NCBI RefSeq assembly: GCF_900188355.1
Contig: NZ_FZNX01000001.1
Location: 1,328,003-1,392,002, forward strand
DNA from: Lutibacter flavus
GTDB lineage: Bacteria; Bacteroidota; Bacteroidia; Flavobacteriales; Flavobacteriaceae
Reading direction: 5' to 3'
DNA: 64,000 nt
The notes under the pieces are model-generated. The model had not been told where the DNA came from and searched no databases. It was given only the letters and a program-made list of their open reading frames with translations. Made by a program: the position numbers and the translations under genes. Each line of letters begins with the position of its first letter. Positions within the stretch are counted from its first letter, which is position 1. Shown in pieces: positions 26,270-35,452 of the stretch.

Positions 26270-26333
26270 TACAAATGTTACATTAGACTGTAATGTTTAT
26301 TACTGTTCACCCTTGTCACCTCATTTACATTTG
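26270..26333 (+). promoter_or_regulatory. Promoter/operator region of the RND efflux operon
   Basis: TACATTTG at 26326-26333 fits the Bacteroidota -7 consensus, 24 bases before the TolC start. Upstream, ACATTA (26280-26285) and TAATGT (26291-26296) form a perfect inverted repeat with a 5-base spacer, placed where a repressor such as TetR or MarR could bind. No regulator gene is adjacent. Confidence 0.4.
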
Positions 26334-26356
26334 CACCAAACTAAAAAAGCAAAACT

Positions 26357-27667
26357 ATGCGCGGTAAGGACATTTTATTATTTACATTTTTACTTTTTAA
26401 CTTTTTATTTATAAATGCTCAACAAGAAATTTCAATTTCTTTGAATGAAGTATTGGAAAAAGTTGAAAATAACAATCACACTGTAAAAATATCAGAACAA
26501 GATTTTAATGCTGCAAAAGCAGATTACAATCAAACAAATTCAATTTTTTTACCAAATATTGCTGTTTCACATGCTGCAATTTCAACCACAAATCCATTAA
26601 TGGCATTTGGTTCAAAGTTGAATCAGGAAATTTTAACACAAGCTGATTTTAATCCTGCACTGCTAAACGATCCCGATGAAATAAAAAACTTCGCTACTAA
26701 AATTGAAATTCAGCAACCAATTTTTAATGCAGATGGAATTTTTATGCGAAAAGCTGCAAAAGCAAAAATGAATGCTTTTGAATTGCAATCAAATAGAACA
26801 AAAGATGCAATGAAGCTTGAGGTTACAAAAGCTTATATGCAATTACAAGTAGCCTACAAAGCTGTGGAAGTAATTGAAAAAGCCAAAAATGCCGCTTTTG
26901 AAAATAGAAAAATAGCTGAAAATAATTTTAAACAAGGGTATCTACAAAAAGCGGATGTTTTAGCTGTTGAAGTTCATGTAACTGAAGTTGAGAATCAATT
27001 ATTAACAACAAAAAGCAATGTTCAAAATGCTTCGGATTATATATTGTTTTTAATGAATGAAAAAAGTGATGTAATTTTAAAACCTACTACAGAACTAAAA
27101 GCAGCACTGGACTTAGAGGTATACAATCAACTACTTTCAGAAAATAGAGCAGATATAGAAGCTATGGAAAATAGTACAGAAGCTTATAACAATATGTACA
27201 AAGCTTCTAAAATGACGTATTTACCAAGATTGAATGCTTTTGGAAGTTACGAATTATATGATGACAAACTTTTTGGTACAAATGCTAAAGGCTATTTAAT
27301 TGGAGCACAACTTTCCTGGAATGTTTTTGAAGGCTACAAACGTATCGGTAAAACACAAAAAAGTAAGGCTGAGTTTGACAAAGCTGAAATTAGCTTAGAT
27401 CAATATAAAAATCAAAGTCAGTTAGAATTTGTTAAAGCTAAACGCCAATTAAAAGATGCCGAAAATAAGCTTACACTTACAAATTTAGCTTTAGAACAAT
27501 CTAAAGAGGCTTTAAGAATTAGAACAAACCGATTTGAACAAGGATTAGAAAAAACTTCTGATTTATTAATTTCTGAAACCCAATACTTACAAAAACAATT
27601 AGAATACCTACAAACCGTTTTTAACTATAATTTTACAAAAGCGTACGTAAATTTCTTAACAAAATAA
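26357..27667 (+). CDS. TolC-family outer-membrane efflux protein
   Basis: 436 residues with a signal peptide (ILLFTFLLFNFLFINAQ, cleavage near 22). The two homologous halves of the outer-membrane efflux family follow, rich in long coiled-coil helices (for example AFENRKIAENNFKQGYLQKA and ALRIRTNRFEQGLEKTSDLL). It forms the trimeric outer-membrane channel of the tripartite pump encoded by the next two genes; the spacing to the adaptor gene is 23 bases. Confidence 0.95.
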   Translation: MRGKDILLFTFLLFNFLFINAQQEISISLNEVLEKVENNNHTVKISEQDFNAAKADYNQTNSIFLPNIAVSHAAISTTNPLMAFGSKLNQEILTQADFNPALLNDPDEIKNFATKIEIQQPIFNADGIFMRKAAKAKMNAFELQSNRTKDAMKLEVTKAYMQLQVAYKAVEVIEKAKNAAFENRKIAENNFKQGYLQKADVLAVEVHVTEVENQLLTTKSNVQNASDYILFLMNEKSDVILKPTTELKAALDLEVYNQLLSENRADIEAMENSTEAYNNMYKASKMTYLPRLNAFGSYELYDDKLFGTNAKGYLIGAQLSWNVFEGYKRIGKTQKSKAEFDKAEISLDQYKNQSQLEFVKAKRQLKDAENKLTLTNLALEQSKEALRIRTNRFEQGLEKTSDLLISETQYLQKQLEYLQTVFNYNFTKAYVNFLTK

Positions 27668-27690
27668 TAACCCTAACTAAAATAAATAAA

Positions 27691-28761
27691 ATGAAAAATA
27701 TATTAAAAATAATAGCATTTGCAACCTTAATAATAGTAGTAAGTTGTGGAAAAGAAAAAACCAAACTAGCTGATACTAGAGAAACAGTTGCTGTAAAAGT
27801 AAGCACACCATCATCTGAACATGTATCATTTATTACTGCAAGCGGAAAAGTTGAAGCTGTACAAAATGCAAACCTAAGTACTAGAATGATGGGGTTTGTA
27901 AATAAGGTATATGTAAAAGTAGGTCAAAAAGTTTCTAAGGGTCAACTTTTACTAAGCATCAATAGCGCTGACATAAATGCCCAAAAAGCACAGGTAAATG
28001 CTTCAATAACCGAAGCTACAGCTGCTTTTACTAATGCGGAAAAAGATTACAACCGTTTTAAAGCTTTGTATAATGACAATAGCGCTTCACAAAAAGAAAT
28101 GGATGATATGACAGCTAACTACGAAATGGCTAAAGCTCGTTTAGAAGCCGCAAATCAAATGAAAAACCAGGTGAATGCACAGTTATCTTATTCAAATATA
28201 ACTGCTCCTTTTACTGGTATTGTAACTGGAAAATTTATTAATAAAGGTGATATGGCCAATCCGGGAATGCCTTTAATTAGTATTGAAACTCCAGGTGAAT
28301 TTCAAGTTATGGCAATGGTACCGGAATCTGAAATTACAAAAGTAAAAACAGGATCAAAAGTAAATGTGGTTATAAAATCTACAAATAAATTATTAACCGG
28401 TGAAGTTACTGAAGTTAGTACTTCAGCAAAAAATACTGGCGGGCAATATTTAGTTAAAGTAATACTTGATAAAACAGAAGAAAAATTACTTTCGGGAATG
28501 TTTACTTCTGTACAAATTCCAATTGAAAAAGTTGAAACTTCAAGTTTAGTAATCATTCCAAAAAGCGCTTTGGTTAAACAAGGTCAGTTAACAGGTATTT
28601 ATACTATTGGAAATGAAAATACAGCCATTTTACGATGGTTAAGAATTGGAAAAAGCTTTGGTGATCAAGTTGAAGTTTTATCAGGTTTATCTGCTGATGA
28701 ACAATACATTGTTTTTGCTGAAGGTAAATTGTATAACGGAGCAAAAGTAGCTATTCAATAA
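27691..28761 (+). CDS. Efflux RND periplasmic adaptor (membrane fusion) lipoprotein
   Basis: 356 residues. A lipoprotein signal (MKNILKIIAFATLIIVVSCG) anchors it at Cys20. The order is barrel-sandwich half-motif (GFVNKVYVKVGQKVSKGQLL), an alpha-hairpin (about 95-155), the second lipoyl half (ITAPFTGIVTGKFINKGDMA), beta-barrel (GEFQVMAMVPESEITKVKTG) and membrane-proximal domain. It bridges the RND pump and TolC channel. Confidence 0.95.
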   Translation: MKNILKIIAFATLIIVVSCGKEKTKLADTRETVAVKVSTPSSEHVSFITASGKVEAVQNANLSTRMMGFVNKVYVKVGQKVSKGQLLLSINSADINAQKAQVNASITEATAAFTNAEKDYNRFKALYNDNSASQKEMDDMTANYEMAKARLEAANQMKNQVNAQLSYSNITAPFTGIVTGKFINKGDMANPGMPLISIETPGEFQVMAMVPESEITKVKTGSKVNVVIKSTNKLLTGEVTEVSTSAKNTGGQYLVKVILDKTEEKLLSGMFTSVQIPIEKVETSSLVIIPKSALVKQGQLTGIYTIGNENTAILRWLRIGKSFGDQVEVLSGLSADEQYIVFAEGKLYNGAKVAIQ

Positions 28762-28763
28762 GC

Positions 28764-28850
28764 CCATCCTAACCTTCCCAAAGGGAAGGAGCTTATTATA
28801 AAATAATTAAAAGTTCCTCAAATAAATCCCCTTTTGGGGGAAATAGGGGC
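28764..28850. repeat. Intergenic palindromic repeats between adaptor and pump genes
   Basis: Two small GC-rich hairpins lie in an otherwise AT-rich spacer: CCTTCCC-AAA-GGGAAGG (28773-28789) and TCCCCTTTTGGGGGA (28827-28840 region), the latter followed by TAGGGGC. They resemble short dispersed palindromes common between genes in Flavobacteriaceae. Inside an operon they could attenuate or stabilise the mRNA. Confidence 0.65.
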
Positions 28851-28870
28851 TAAACTTAAAACTTTAAAAA

Positions 28871-31800
28871 ATGCAAGAAGGAATATCAGGTAAAATAGCC
28901 AATGTTTTCATTAATTCAAAATTAACAATTCTGTTAATGGTTGCCTTAATGGCTATTGGTATATATAGTTCTTTTCTAATTCCAAGAGAAGAAGAACCAC
29001 AAATTATTGTTCCAATGGCCGACGTTTTGGTTGGGTATCCGGGAGCGAGTCCAACCGAAGTAGAAAGTCGTGTTGTAAAACCTTTGGAAAAAGTAATTTC
29101 TAACATAAAAGGAGTTCAGCACGTACATAGTATTGCAATGAACGGACAATCTATGATGATTGTGCAGTTTTATGTTGGTGAAGATACAGAACGTTCGTAT
29201 GTAAAATTATATGATGAATTAATGCGTCACAAAGGTATGTTTCCTCCTGGGGTTACCGAGCCTTTAGTAAAAACCCGTTCTATTGATGATGTTCCAATGT
29301 TAGGACTTACTTTTTGGAGTGAGAATTATGACGATTACCAAATTCGCCAAATTGCTGAAGAAGTAACGTCAGAAATTGAAAAAGTTAAAGATGTATCTAT
29401 TACCAAAGTAATTGGAGGTAGAAATCGTGAACTTAAAGTGGTTTTAGATAAAGATAAAATGGCGGAAAACGGCATTGACGCCTTAAATATCATGCAAATG
29501 GTACAAGCAAATAACAGTAGTTCACAATCTGGAAGTTTTGTTAGCGGAGATGAAGAGTTTTTAATAACTACAGGAAAGTTTTTAACCTCTAAAGATGATG
29601 TTGAAAATTTAGTAGTTGGTGTAAACCAAAATATGCCTGTTTATTTAAAACAAGTTGCAACAATTATTGACGGACCTGAAACTCCAAAAAGTTATGTTTC
29701 TTTTGGTTATGGAAAAGGCAACGAGCAATTTGAATCAAATCCAAGTGAATATGCAGCAGTAACACTTTCTATTGCAAAAGTAAAAGGTGCTGATGCTATG
29801 AAAATTTCAGAAAAAATTCTTGAGCGAGTTGAACATTTAAAACAAAATTTAATTCCTTCAGATGTTCACGTTTCAGTTACAAGAAACTATGGAGAAACTG
29901 CATCACACAAAGTAGGAGAATTATTATTACACTTAGGGGTTGCAATTTTAGCCGTTACCATTTTAGTAATGTTGGCAATGGGTTGGCGTGGTGGACTGGT
30001 CGTGTTTTTCTCGGTACCATTAACATTTGCCTTAACGTTATTCAGTTATTATTTATTGGGTTATACATTAAATAGAATCACATTATTTGCCTTAGTTTTT
30101 GTGGTTGGTATTGTAGTTGATGATAGTATAATTATTGCTGAAAATATGCATAGACACTTTAAAATGAAGCGCTTACCATTTAAACAAGCTGCTATTTATG
30201 CTATTAATGAAGTTGGAAACCCAACAATTTTAGCAACTTTTACGGTTATTGCTGCAATTTTACCAATGGCGTTTGTATCTGGAATGATGGGTCCATATAT
30301 GAGCCCAATGCCAATTGGAGCTTCAATTGCGATGATACTTTCTTTGTTTGTTGCATTAACAGTAACTCCTTATTTAGGTTATCATTTATTACAAGAAAAG
30401 GATTCAGAAGAACATAAAGAAGAGGAAGGTTTAGATACCGGAATGATTTATAAAATCTACAAAAAAGTTGAACAACCTTTTTTAGATAGTAAAACAAAAC
30501 GATTTGTAATGTTAGCCATTACAGTTGTAATGTTAATTGGATCTGTATTGATGTTTTTTACTAAATCTGTGGCAGTAAAAATGTTACCTTTTGATAACAA
30601 AAATGAGTTTCAGGTTGTAATTGATATGCCTGAAGGAACTACCTTAGAAAGAACTGCAGCGGTTACAAAAGAAATTGCTCAGTATATTTCAACAACGCCA
30701 GAAGTAGTAAATTATCAAAACTACATTGGTACCTCTGCTCCTATTACGTTTAACGGTTTAGTTAGACATTATGATGTTCGTGGTGGAAGTAATATGGCTG
30801 ATATTCAAGTAAATTTATTATTGAAAGCAGAAAGAGATTTACAGAGTCATGATATTGCTAAAAAAGTTCGGCCAGAAATTCAAAAAATAGCCAAAAAATA
30901 TGGTGCCAATGTAAAATTAGTTGAAGTTCCGCCAGGACCTCCAGTTTTATCAACATTGGTAGCAGAAGTTTATGGGCCAGATTATGATGAACAAATTAAA
31001 GTTGCTAATCAGGTAAAAAATATCCTTGAAAACACCACTGATGTTGTTGATACTGATTGGATGGTTGAAGACGCACAAGTTGAATACAAATTAGAGGTTG
31101 ATAGAGAAAAAGCAATGCTAAATGGAATTGTACCTCAACAAATTGTAGGAAATTTAACCTATTTATTAAGTGAATATCCTATTTCTTATTTATACGATGA
31201 AACTTCTTTTGATCAGGTAAATATTGTTTTAGGATTAAATGATGCTGATAAAACCAGTTTACAAGATATTCAAAACATAAAAATAAAAGGTAAAAATGGA
31301 AATGTTGTTCCTATTAGTGATTTGGTAAAAGTTAAGAACGATACTTTACAAAAAACCATTTATAGAAAAGACCAAAAACGTGTAGTTTATGTGTTGGCTG
31401 ATATGGCAGGTGATTTAGAAAGTCCGGTATACGCAATTTTAGGAATGAAAGAAAAATTACAAAAAATTGAGTTACCAAAAGGTTATAAAATGAATGAATT
31501 GTATTTAGAACAACCATCTAATGAAAGCGATTTTACAGTAAAATGGGATGGTGAATGGCAGATTACTTTAGAAGTTTTCCGTGATTTAGGTGCGGCATTT
31601 TTAATAGTAATTATCATTATTTATATGCTAATTGTTGGTTGGTTCCAAAACTTTAAAACTCCAATGGTTATGATGGCTGCAATTCCGTTGTCGTTAATTG
31701 GAATTGTTTTAGGTCACTGGTTATTAGGCGCTTTCTTTACAGCAACATCATTTATTGGAATGATTGCTTTAGCCGGTGTAATGGTTAGAAATTCTGTATT

Positions 31801-32062
31801 ATTAATTGACTTTATAGAAATTCGTTTGAATGATGGAATTCCTTTAAAACAAGCAATTATTGATGCTGGCGCAGTAAGAACAACTCCTATTTTGTTAACA
31901 ACAGGAGCAGTTGTAATTGGTGCTTCAATTATATTATTTGATCCTATTTTTCAAGGGTTGGCAATATCGTTAGTTGCTGGAGCAATTGTTTCAACATTAC
32001 TAACATTAATTGTGGTTCCGCTAATTTATTATATGACAGAAAGAAAGAAGTGGGAAAAATAA
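28871..32062 (+). CDS. RND-family efflux pump permease (AcrB-like)
   Basis: 1063 residues with the duplicated RND layout: TM1 near 12-30, porter domain, TM2-6 (about 340-500), second porter domain, and TM8-12 (about 890-1050). The TM4 proton-relay aspartates are seen as GIVVDDSIIIAENM (about 415-428). Porter sequences (YPGASPTEVESRVVKPLEKV) and the late GVMVRNSVLLIDF fit the hydrophobe/amphiphile class more than the heavy-metal class. It exports hydrophobic compounds using the proton gradient, with the adaptor and TolC proteins upstream. Confidence 0.96.
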   Translation: MQEGISGKIANVFINSKLTILLMVALMAIGIYSSFLIPREEEPQIIVPMADVLVGYPGASPTEVESRVVKPLEKVISNIKGVQHVHSIAMNGQSMMIVQFYVGEDTERSYVKLYDELMRHKGMFPPGVTEPLVKTRSIDDVPMLGLTFWSENYDDYQIRQIAEEVTSEIEKVKDVSITKVIGGRNRELKVVLDKDKMAENGIDALNIMQMVQANNSSSQSGSFVSGDEEFLITTGKFLTSKDDVENLVVGVNQNMPVYLKQVATIIDGPETPKSYVSFGYGKGNEQFESNPSEYAAVTLSIAKVKGADAMKISEKILERVEHLKQNLIPSDVHVSVTRNYGETASHKVGELLLHLGVAILAVTILVMLAMGWRGGLVVFFSVPLTFALTLFSYYLLGYTLNRITLFALVFVVGIVVDDSIIIAENMHRHFKMKRLPFKQAAIYAINEVGNPTILATFTVIAAILPMAFVSGMMGPYMSPMPIGASIAMILSLFVALTVTPYLGYHLLQEKDSEEHKEEEGLDTGMIYKIYKKVEQPFLDSKTKRFVMLAITVVMLIGSVLMFFTKSVAVKMLPFDNKNEFQVVIDMPEGTTLERTAAVTKEIAQYISTTPEVVNYQNYIGTSAPITFNGLVRHYDVRGGSNMADIQVNLLLKAERDLQSHDIAKKVRPEIQKIAKKYGANVKLVEVPPGPPVLSTLVAEVYGPDYDEQIKVANQVKNILENTTDVVDTDWMVEDAQVEYKLEVDREKAMLNGIVPQQIVGNLTYLLSEYPISYLYDETSFDQVNIVLGLNDADKTSLQDIQNIKIKGKNGNVVPISDLVKVKNDTLQKTIYRKDQKRVVYVLADMAGDLESPVYAILGMKEKLQKIELPKGYKMNELYLEQPSNESDFTVKWDGEWQITLEVFRDLGAAFLIVIIIIYMLIVGWFQNFKTPMVMMAAIPLSLIGIVLGHWLLGAFFTATSFIGMIALAGVMVRNSVLLIDFIEIRLNDGIPLKQAIIDAGAVRTTPILLTTGAVVIGASIILFDPIFQGLAISLVAGAIVSTLLTLIVVPLIYYMTERKKWEK

Positions 32063-32099
32063 AATGTGAGATTATAAAAAAGTAACTTTTTTTGTCTAT

Positions 32100-32136
32100 T
32101 GAGCTTGTTGAAATATATTAAACTTCGACAGGCTCA
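32100..32136. repeat. Dispersed palindrome downstream of the RND gene
   Basis: TGAGCTTGTTGAAAT and ACTTCGACAGGCTCA form an imperfect inverted repeat around 7 bases. This looks like the dispersed TTGAGCCTGTCGAAGT-type palindrome found between genes in many Flavobacteriia. It could act as a terminator-like or mRNA-stabilising element within the efflux operon. Confidence 0.65.
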
Positions 32137-32181
32137 GTTTGACAATACACAACTAGTTAAAATTAACTTAAAAAATACCAT

Positions 32182-32487
32182 ATGAAATTACTAATTATTA
32201 CAGCCATTAGAGTTTTTGAAAAAGAAATAAAACAAATTTTAAAAAAATCGGATGTTAAAATATTCTCTTTTGCAAATATCAACGGTTTTAGAGATTCAAC
32301 CGAAGAATCTGTGGAAAGCAATTGGTTTGCTTCAGAAATGAATCAAAATGAATCGATGCTTTTTTATGCTTTTGCAACTGAAGAACAAACCGAGCTCGTA
32401 TTTAAATATGCAAATGAATTTAATGAAACTCAAAAAACACTATCAAAAATTCATGTAGTTGTTTTAAATGTAGAAAAATCAAATTAA
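32182..32487 (+). CDS. Small PII/CutA-like-fold protein of the efflux operon
   Basis: 101 residues with a beta-alpha-beta pattern: MKLLIITAIRVFEKEIKQIL, a turn rich in Ser and Glu (STEESVESNWFASEMN), SMLFYAFATEEQTELVFKYA, and a last strand SKIHVVVLNVEKS. This suggests a ferredoxin-like (PII/CutA/DUF3240-type) fold. Small PII-like proteins often accompany RND pumps and may sense pump state or ligand; that role is inferred from position, 119 bases after the pump gene. Confidence 0.6.
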   Translation: MKLLIITAIRVFEKEIKQILKKSDVKIFSFANINGFRDSTEESVESNWFASEMNQNESMLFYAFATEEQTELVFKYANEFNETQKTLSKIHVVVLNVEKSN

Positions 32488-32501
32488 AAAAATAAATAAT
32501 T

Positions 32502-32687
32502 ATGAAACAAAGAGTTGTTAGAGCTGTTGCAGGTACATTTATTTTAATAAGCTTAATACTTGCAATTAAAGTAAATATCAATTGGTTATGGTTTACGGCA
32601 TTTGTTGGTGCAAACTTATTGCAGTCATCTATTACTAAATGGTGTTTATTGGAAGTTATTTTAAATAAATTTGGCATTAAAGATTAA
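32502..32687 (+). CDS. DUF2892 (YgaP-like) membrane protein
   Basis: 61 residues: MKQRVVRAVAGTFILISLIL, a second hydrophobic segment (WLWFTAFVGANLLQSSIT), and the family-typical CLLEVILNKFGIKD end. DUF2892 units occur alone or fused to rhodaneses and their function is unclear. It starts 14 bases after the PII-like gene and closes the efflux operon. Confidence 0.85.
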   Translation: MKQRVVRAVAGTFILISLILAIKVNINWLWFTAFVGANLLQSSITKWCLLEVILNKFGIKD

Positions 32688-32724
32688 AATCATTTTGTAA
32701 TTTTGTGTTTAAATAAAATAAGTT

Positions 32725-33048
32725 ATAAAGTCACAAATTAAACATATAATTTCAATTGTACTTGTTACTACTCTATTGCTTCCATTTGCAGTACAGTTTG
32801 CGCATTCATTTGAAACTCACGAACATTTAGTTTGTAAATCACAAAATAAGCTTCATTTTGATTCACATGAAATTGACTGTTCTGTCTTTCACTTTAAAAT
32901 TAATACAGATACAATTGATTTTAATTCTAACTATACTGCTTACGATAGTAAGTTAAACATTGAAAAATTTTACAAAGCAGAACATCAAATTACTTCTGTT
33001 AAACTTTATTATAAAACTTCTAGAGGACCACCAGTTTTATTGGCTTAG
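32725..33048 (+). CDS. His-rich exported or membrane-anchored protein preceding a TonB receptor
   Basis: The open frame runs from just after TAA at 32719 to 33048. It encodes IKSQIKHIISIVLVTTLLLP as an N-terminal signal or anchor, then a His/Cys-containing segment (HSFETHEHLVCKSQ, FDSHEIDCSVFHF). No ATG, GTG or TTG precedes the hydrophobic segment. ATA at 32725 (before KSQIKH) is a possible rare start, and TTG at 32776 lies inside the hydrophobic core and would weaken the signal. Metal binding is suggested by the His content and by the TonB receptor gene 38 bases downstream. No recognised family. Confidence 0.55.
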   Translation: MKSQIKHIISIVLVTTLLLPFAVQFAHSFETHEHLVCKSQNKLHFDSHEIDCSVFHFKINTDTIDFNSNYTAYDSKLNIEKFYKAEHQITSVKLYYKTSRGPPVLLA

Positions 33049-33086
33049 TAATTAAAAAAAACTAATTATCAATAAAAATATGAAAC

Positions 33087-35342
33087 ATGAAATTTCAAAT
33101 ATCTATCCTATTTATAGGATTATCATTTATTGCATATTCGCAAAATAAAATATCTGGTAAAATTACAAACGAACAAAATGAACCGCTTTTAGGAGTTGAA
33201 GTTTATATTGAAGATTTACAAAAAGGAACTTCAACTAATGAAAATGGTATCTATGAATTAATAAATTTACCCAATTCTCAAATTAAAATTACTGTAGCTT
33301 ATATTGGTTACGAAACACAAACTAAAAACATAAACTTTCAGCAAAATGAAATCGTCATAAATTTCACTTTAAAAGAAGCTGTTTTTAAAATGGATGAAAT
33401 AATTGTTTCAACCGCATTTAATAAATTACAATCAGAAAATGTAATGAAAGTTGAACGAGCCACGGTTCAACAATTAAAAAATAAAGGAGCTGCTACTTTA
33501 ATTGACGGAATAAGTTCTATTGCAGGAGTTTCACAGGTTTCAACAGGAATTGGAATCGGAAAACCCGTAATTAGAGGTTTACGTGGCAACAGAGTATTAG
33601 TTTATACTCAAGGAATAAGACTAGAAAATCAGCAATTTGGTGACGAACACGGCTTGGGTATCAATGAATCAAGTATTGAAAGTGTAGAAGTAATTAAAGG
33701 TCCCGCTTCACTTCTATATGGCTCAGATGCCTTGGGGGGAGTACTTTATTTTAATCCTACAAAATTTGCCGAATCTAATTTGTTCGATTTTAATTTTAAC
33801 CAAACGTATTACTCAAATACTCAAGGTAGTTCAACTGGTTTTGGAGTAAAGCAATCATACAATTCTTGGAAATTTTTAGTAAATGGAGCACATAACCAAC
33901 ATAGTGATTATAAAACAGCAAATAGCGAAAGAATTACAAACACACGATTTAACGAAACCAATTTTAACACAGCGATTGGATTTTCAAACAATCTTATTTC
34001 AAGCGCTTTACGCTTTAATTTTAACAATTCTAAAATTGGAATTCCAGAAGAAATTGGCATTCAAAATTCACATAAAACACCCTTACTGCCTTATCAGGAT
34101 TTAAGCACTAAGATGTTAAGTTTTAATAATATTGTGTTTTTACCAAATTCAAAGGTTGTTACAACTTTAGGGTTTACTGTAAATGATAGAAAAGAGTTTG
34201 AAGAACACGAAAATGAAGAGACAGAAGAATCTCATACCAGCCATAACGAAACAATTGAAGCATCCTTAAATTTAAAATTGAAAACCTTTAGTTATGATAC
34301 CAAATGGCACTTACCAAATTTTGGAAATATTGAAACTATTGTAGGAATTCAGGGTTTACATCAAACAAATAAAAATTATGGTGAAGAAATTTTAATACCA
34401 GATGCCACAACAGATGATTTTGGTGTATTTTTTACAAGCGCAATTGATTGGGAGAAAAGCACCATTCAAGGTGGTTTAAGATTCGACTCAAGAAGTATTT
34501 CTTCAGAAAAACATATTGTTTCGCATGATGATGAAGAACATATTTTTGAAGCAATTGATAACACATATAAAAACTTTACTGCTTCCTTAGGGTATAAATC
34601 GTTACTTTTTAAAAAAATAACAAGCAGAATAAATTTAGCTACAGGTTTTAAAGCACCTAATTTAGCAGAACTTACTTCAAATGGTGTCCATCATGGTTCC
34701 AACAGGTTTGAAATTGGTAATAACAACTTAAAAAGCGAAAAGAATTTTCAATCTGATATTGCCTTGGAATACAATACAAACCACTTTGAAATTTTTGCAA
34801 ACGGTTTTTATAATTATATTAATGACTATATTTTTGTTTCTCCAACAGGAGAATTTGAAGATACATATGCTATATATAAATACACGCAAGACGACGCAAA
34901 ATTGTATGGAGGAGAATTTGGTTTTCATTTGCATCCTCATCCACTAGATTGGCTACATTTAAATAGCAGTTTTGAGTTTGTAATTGGTAAACAAAATAAG
35001 GGTAATTTTCTACCTTTAATTCCGGCTAATAAACTTACAAATACATTAAGAGCTGAATTTAATTCAAATGAAACCTTTAAAAATGGTTTTGCATCAATTT
35101 CTTTAGAAAGCACATTGAAACAAAATAATATTAGTGAATTTGAATCTTCAACTAAAGGCTATAATTTAGTAAATATTGGAGCTGGTGGAACAATTAATAT
35201 TTCCAATACTTCTTTTAATGTAAATATAAATATGAACAATGTGTTTAATACCAATTATTTTTCGCATTTATCGCGATTAAAAATAGATGGAATTCAAAAT
35301 ATTGGACGAAATTTTATTGCAAGTATCAAATTTGACATCTAG
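33087..35342 (+). CDS. TonB-dependent outer-membrane receptor, probable metal uptake (ZnuD-like)
   Basis: 751 residues: signal peptide (MKFQISILFIGLSFIAYS), a carboxypeptidase-regulatory-like domain (about 20-105, GKITNEQNEPLLGVEVYIED), a TonB plug (about 125-235, VIRGLRGNRVLVYTQGIRLE) and a 22-strand barrel. Several loops are rich in His and acidic residues (EEHENEETEESHTSHNE, SEKHIVSHDDEEHIF, FHLHPHPLDWLHL), as in zinc receptors such as ZnuD. A His-rich small protein gene precedes it. The substrate (Zn or Cu) is inferred. Confidence 0.9.
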   Translation: MKFQISILFIGLSFIAYSQNKISGKITNEQNEPLLGVEVYIEDLQKGTSTNENGIYELINLPNSQIKITVAYIGYETQTKNINFQQNEIVINFTLKEAVFKMDEIIVSTAFNKLQSENVMKVERATVQQLKNKGAATLIDGISSIAGVSQVSTGIGIGKPVIRGLRGNRVLVYTQGIRLENQQFGDEHGLGINESSIESVEVIKGPASLLYGSDALGGVLYFNPTKFAESNLFDFNFNQTYYSNTQGSSTGFGVKQSYNSWKFLVNGAHNQHSDYKTANSERITNTRFNETNFNTAIGFSNNLISSALRFNFNNSKIGIPEEIGIQNSHKTPLLPYQDLSTKMLSFNNIVFLPNSKVVTTLGFTVNDRKEFEEHENEETEESHTSHNETIEASLNLKLKTFSYDTKWHLPNFGNIETIVGIQGLHQTNKNYGEEILIPDATTDDFGVFFTSAIDWEKSTIQGGLRFDSRSISSEKHIVSHDDEEHIFEAIDNTYKNFTASLGYKSLLFKKITSRINLATGFKAPNLAELTSNGVHHGSNRFEIGNNNLKSEKNFQSDIALEYNTNHFEIFANGFYNYINDYIFVSPTGEFEDTYAIYKYTQDDAKLYGGEFGFHLHPHPLDWLHLNSSFEFVIGKQNKGNFLPLIPANKLTNTLRAEFNSNETFKNGFASISLESTLKQNNISEFESSTKGYNLVNIGAGGTINISNTSFNVNINMNNVFNTNYFSHLSRLKIDGIQNIGRNFIASIKFDI

Positions 35343-35378
35343 TTTTATAGAATCATTCTAAATTTCTATTTTAATAAG

Positions 35379-35415
35379 CAATCTTAAGCTAACTACTTAA
35401 GGTTGTTTTGTTTTT
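35379..35415 (+). terminator. Rho-independent terminator after the TonB receptor gene
   Basis: CAATCTTAAG and CTTAAGGTTG pair (one G-U) around the loop CTAACTA, followed by TTTTGTTTTT. It lies 37 bases after the receptor stop and before the nucleobase permease gene. Confidence 0.85.
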
Positions 35416-35452
35416 ATACCTAAATTAGCGAGTTTAAAATTTATACCACCCT

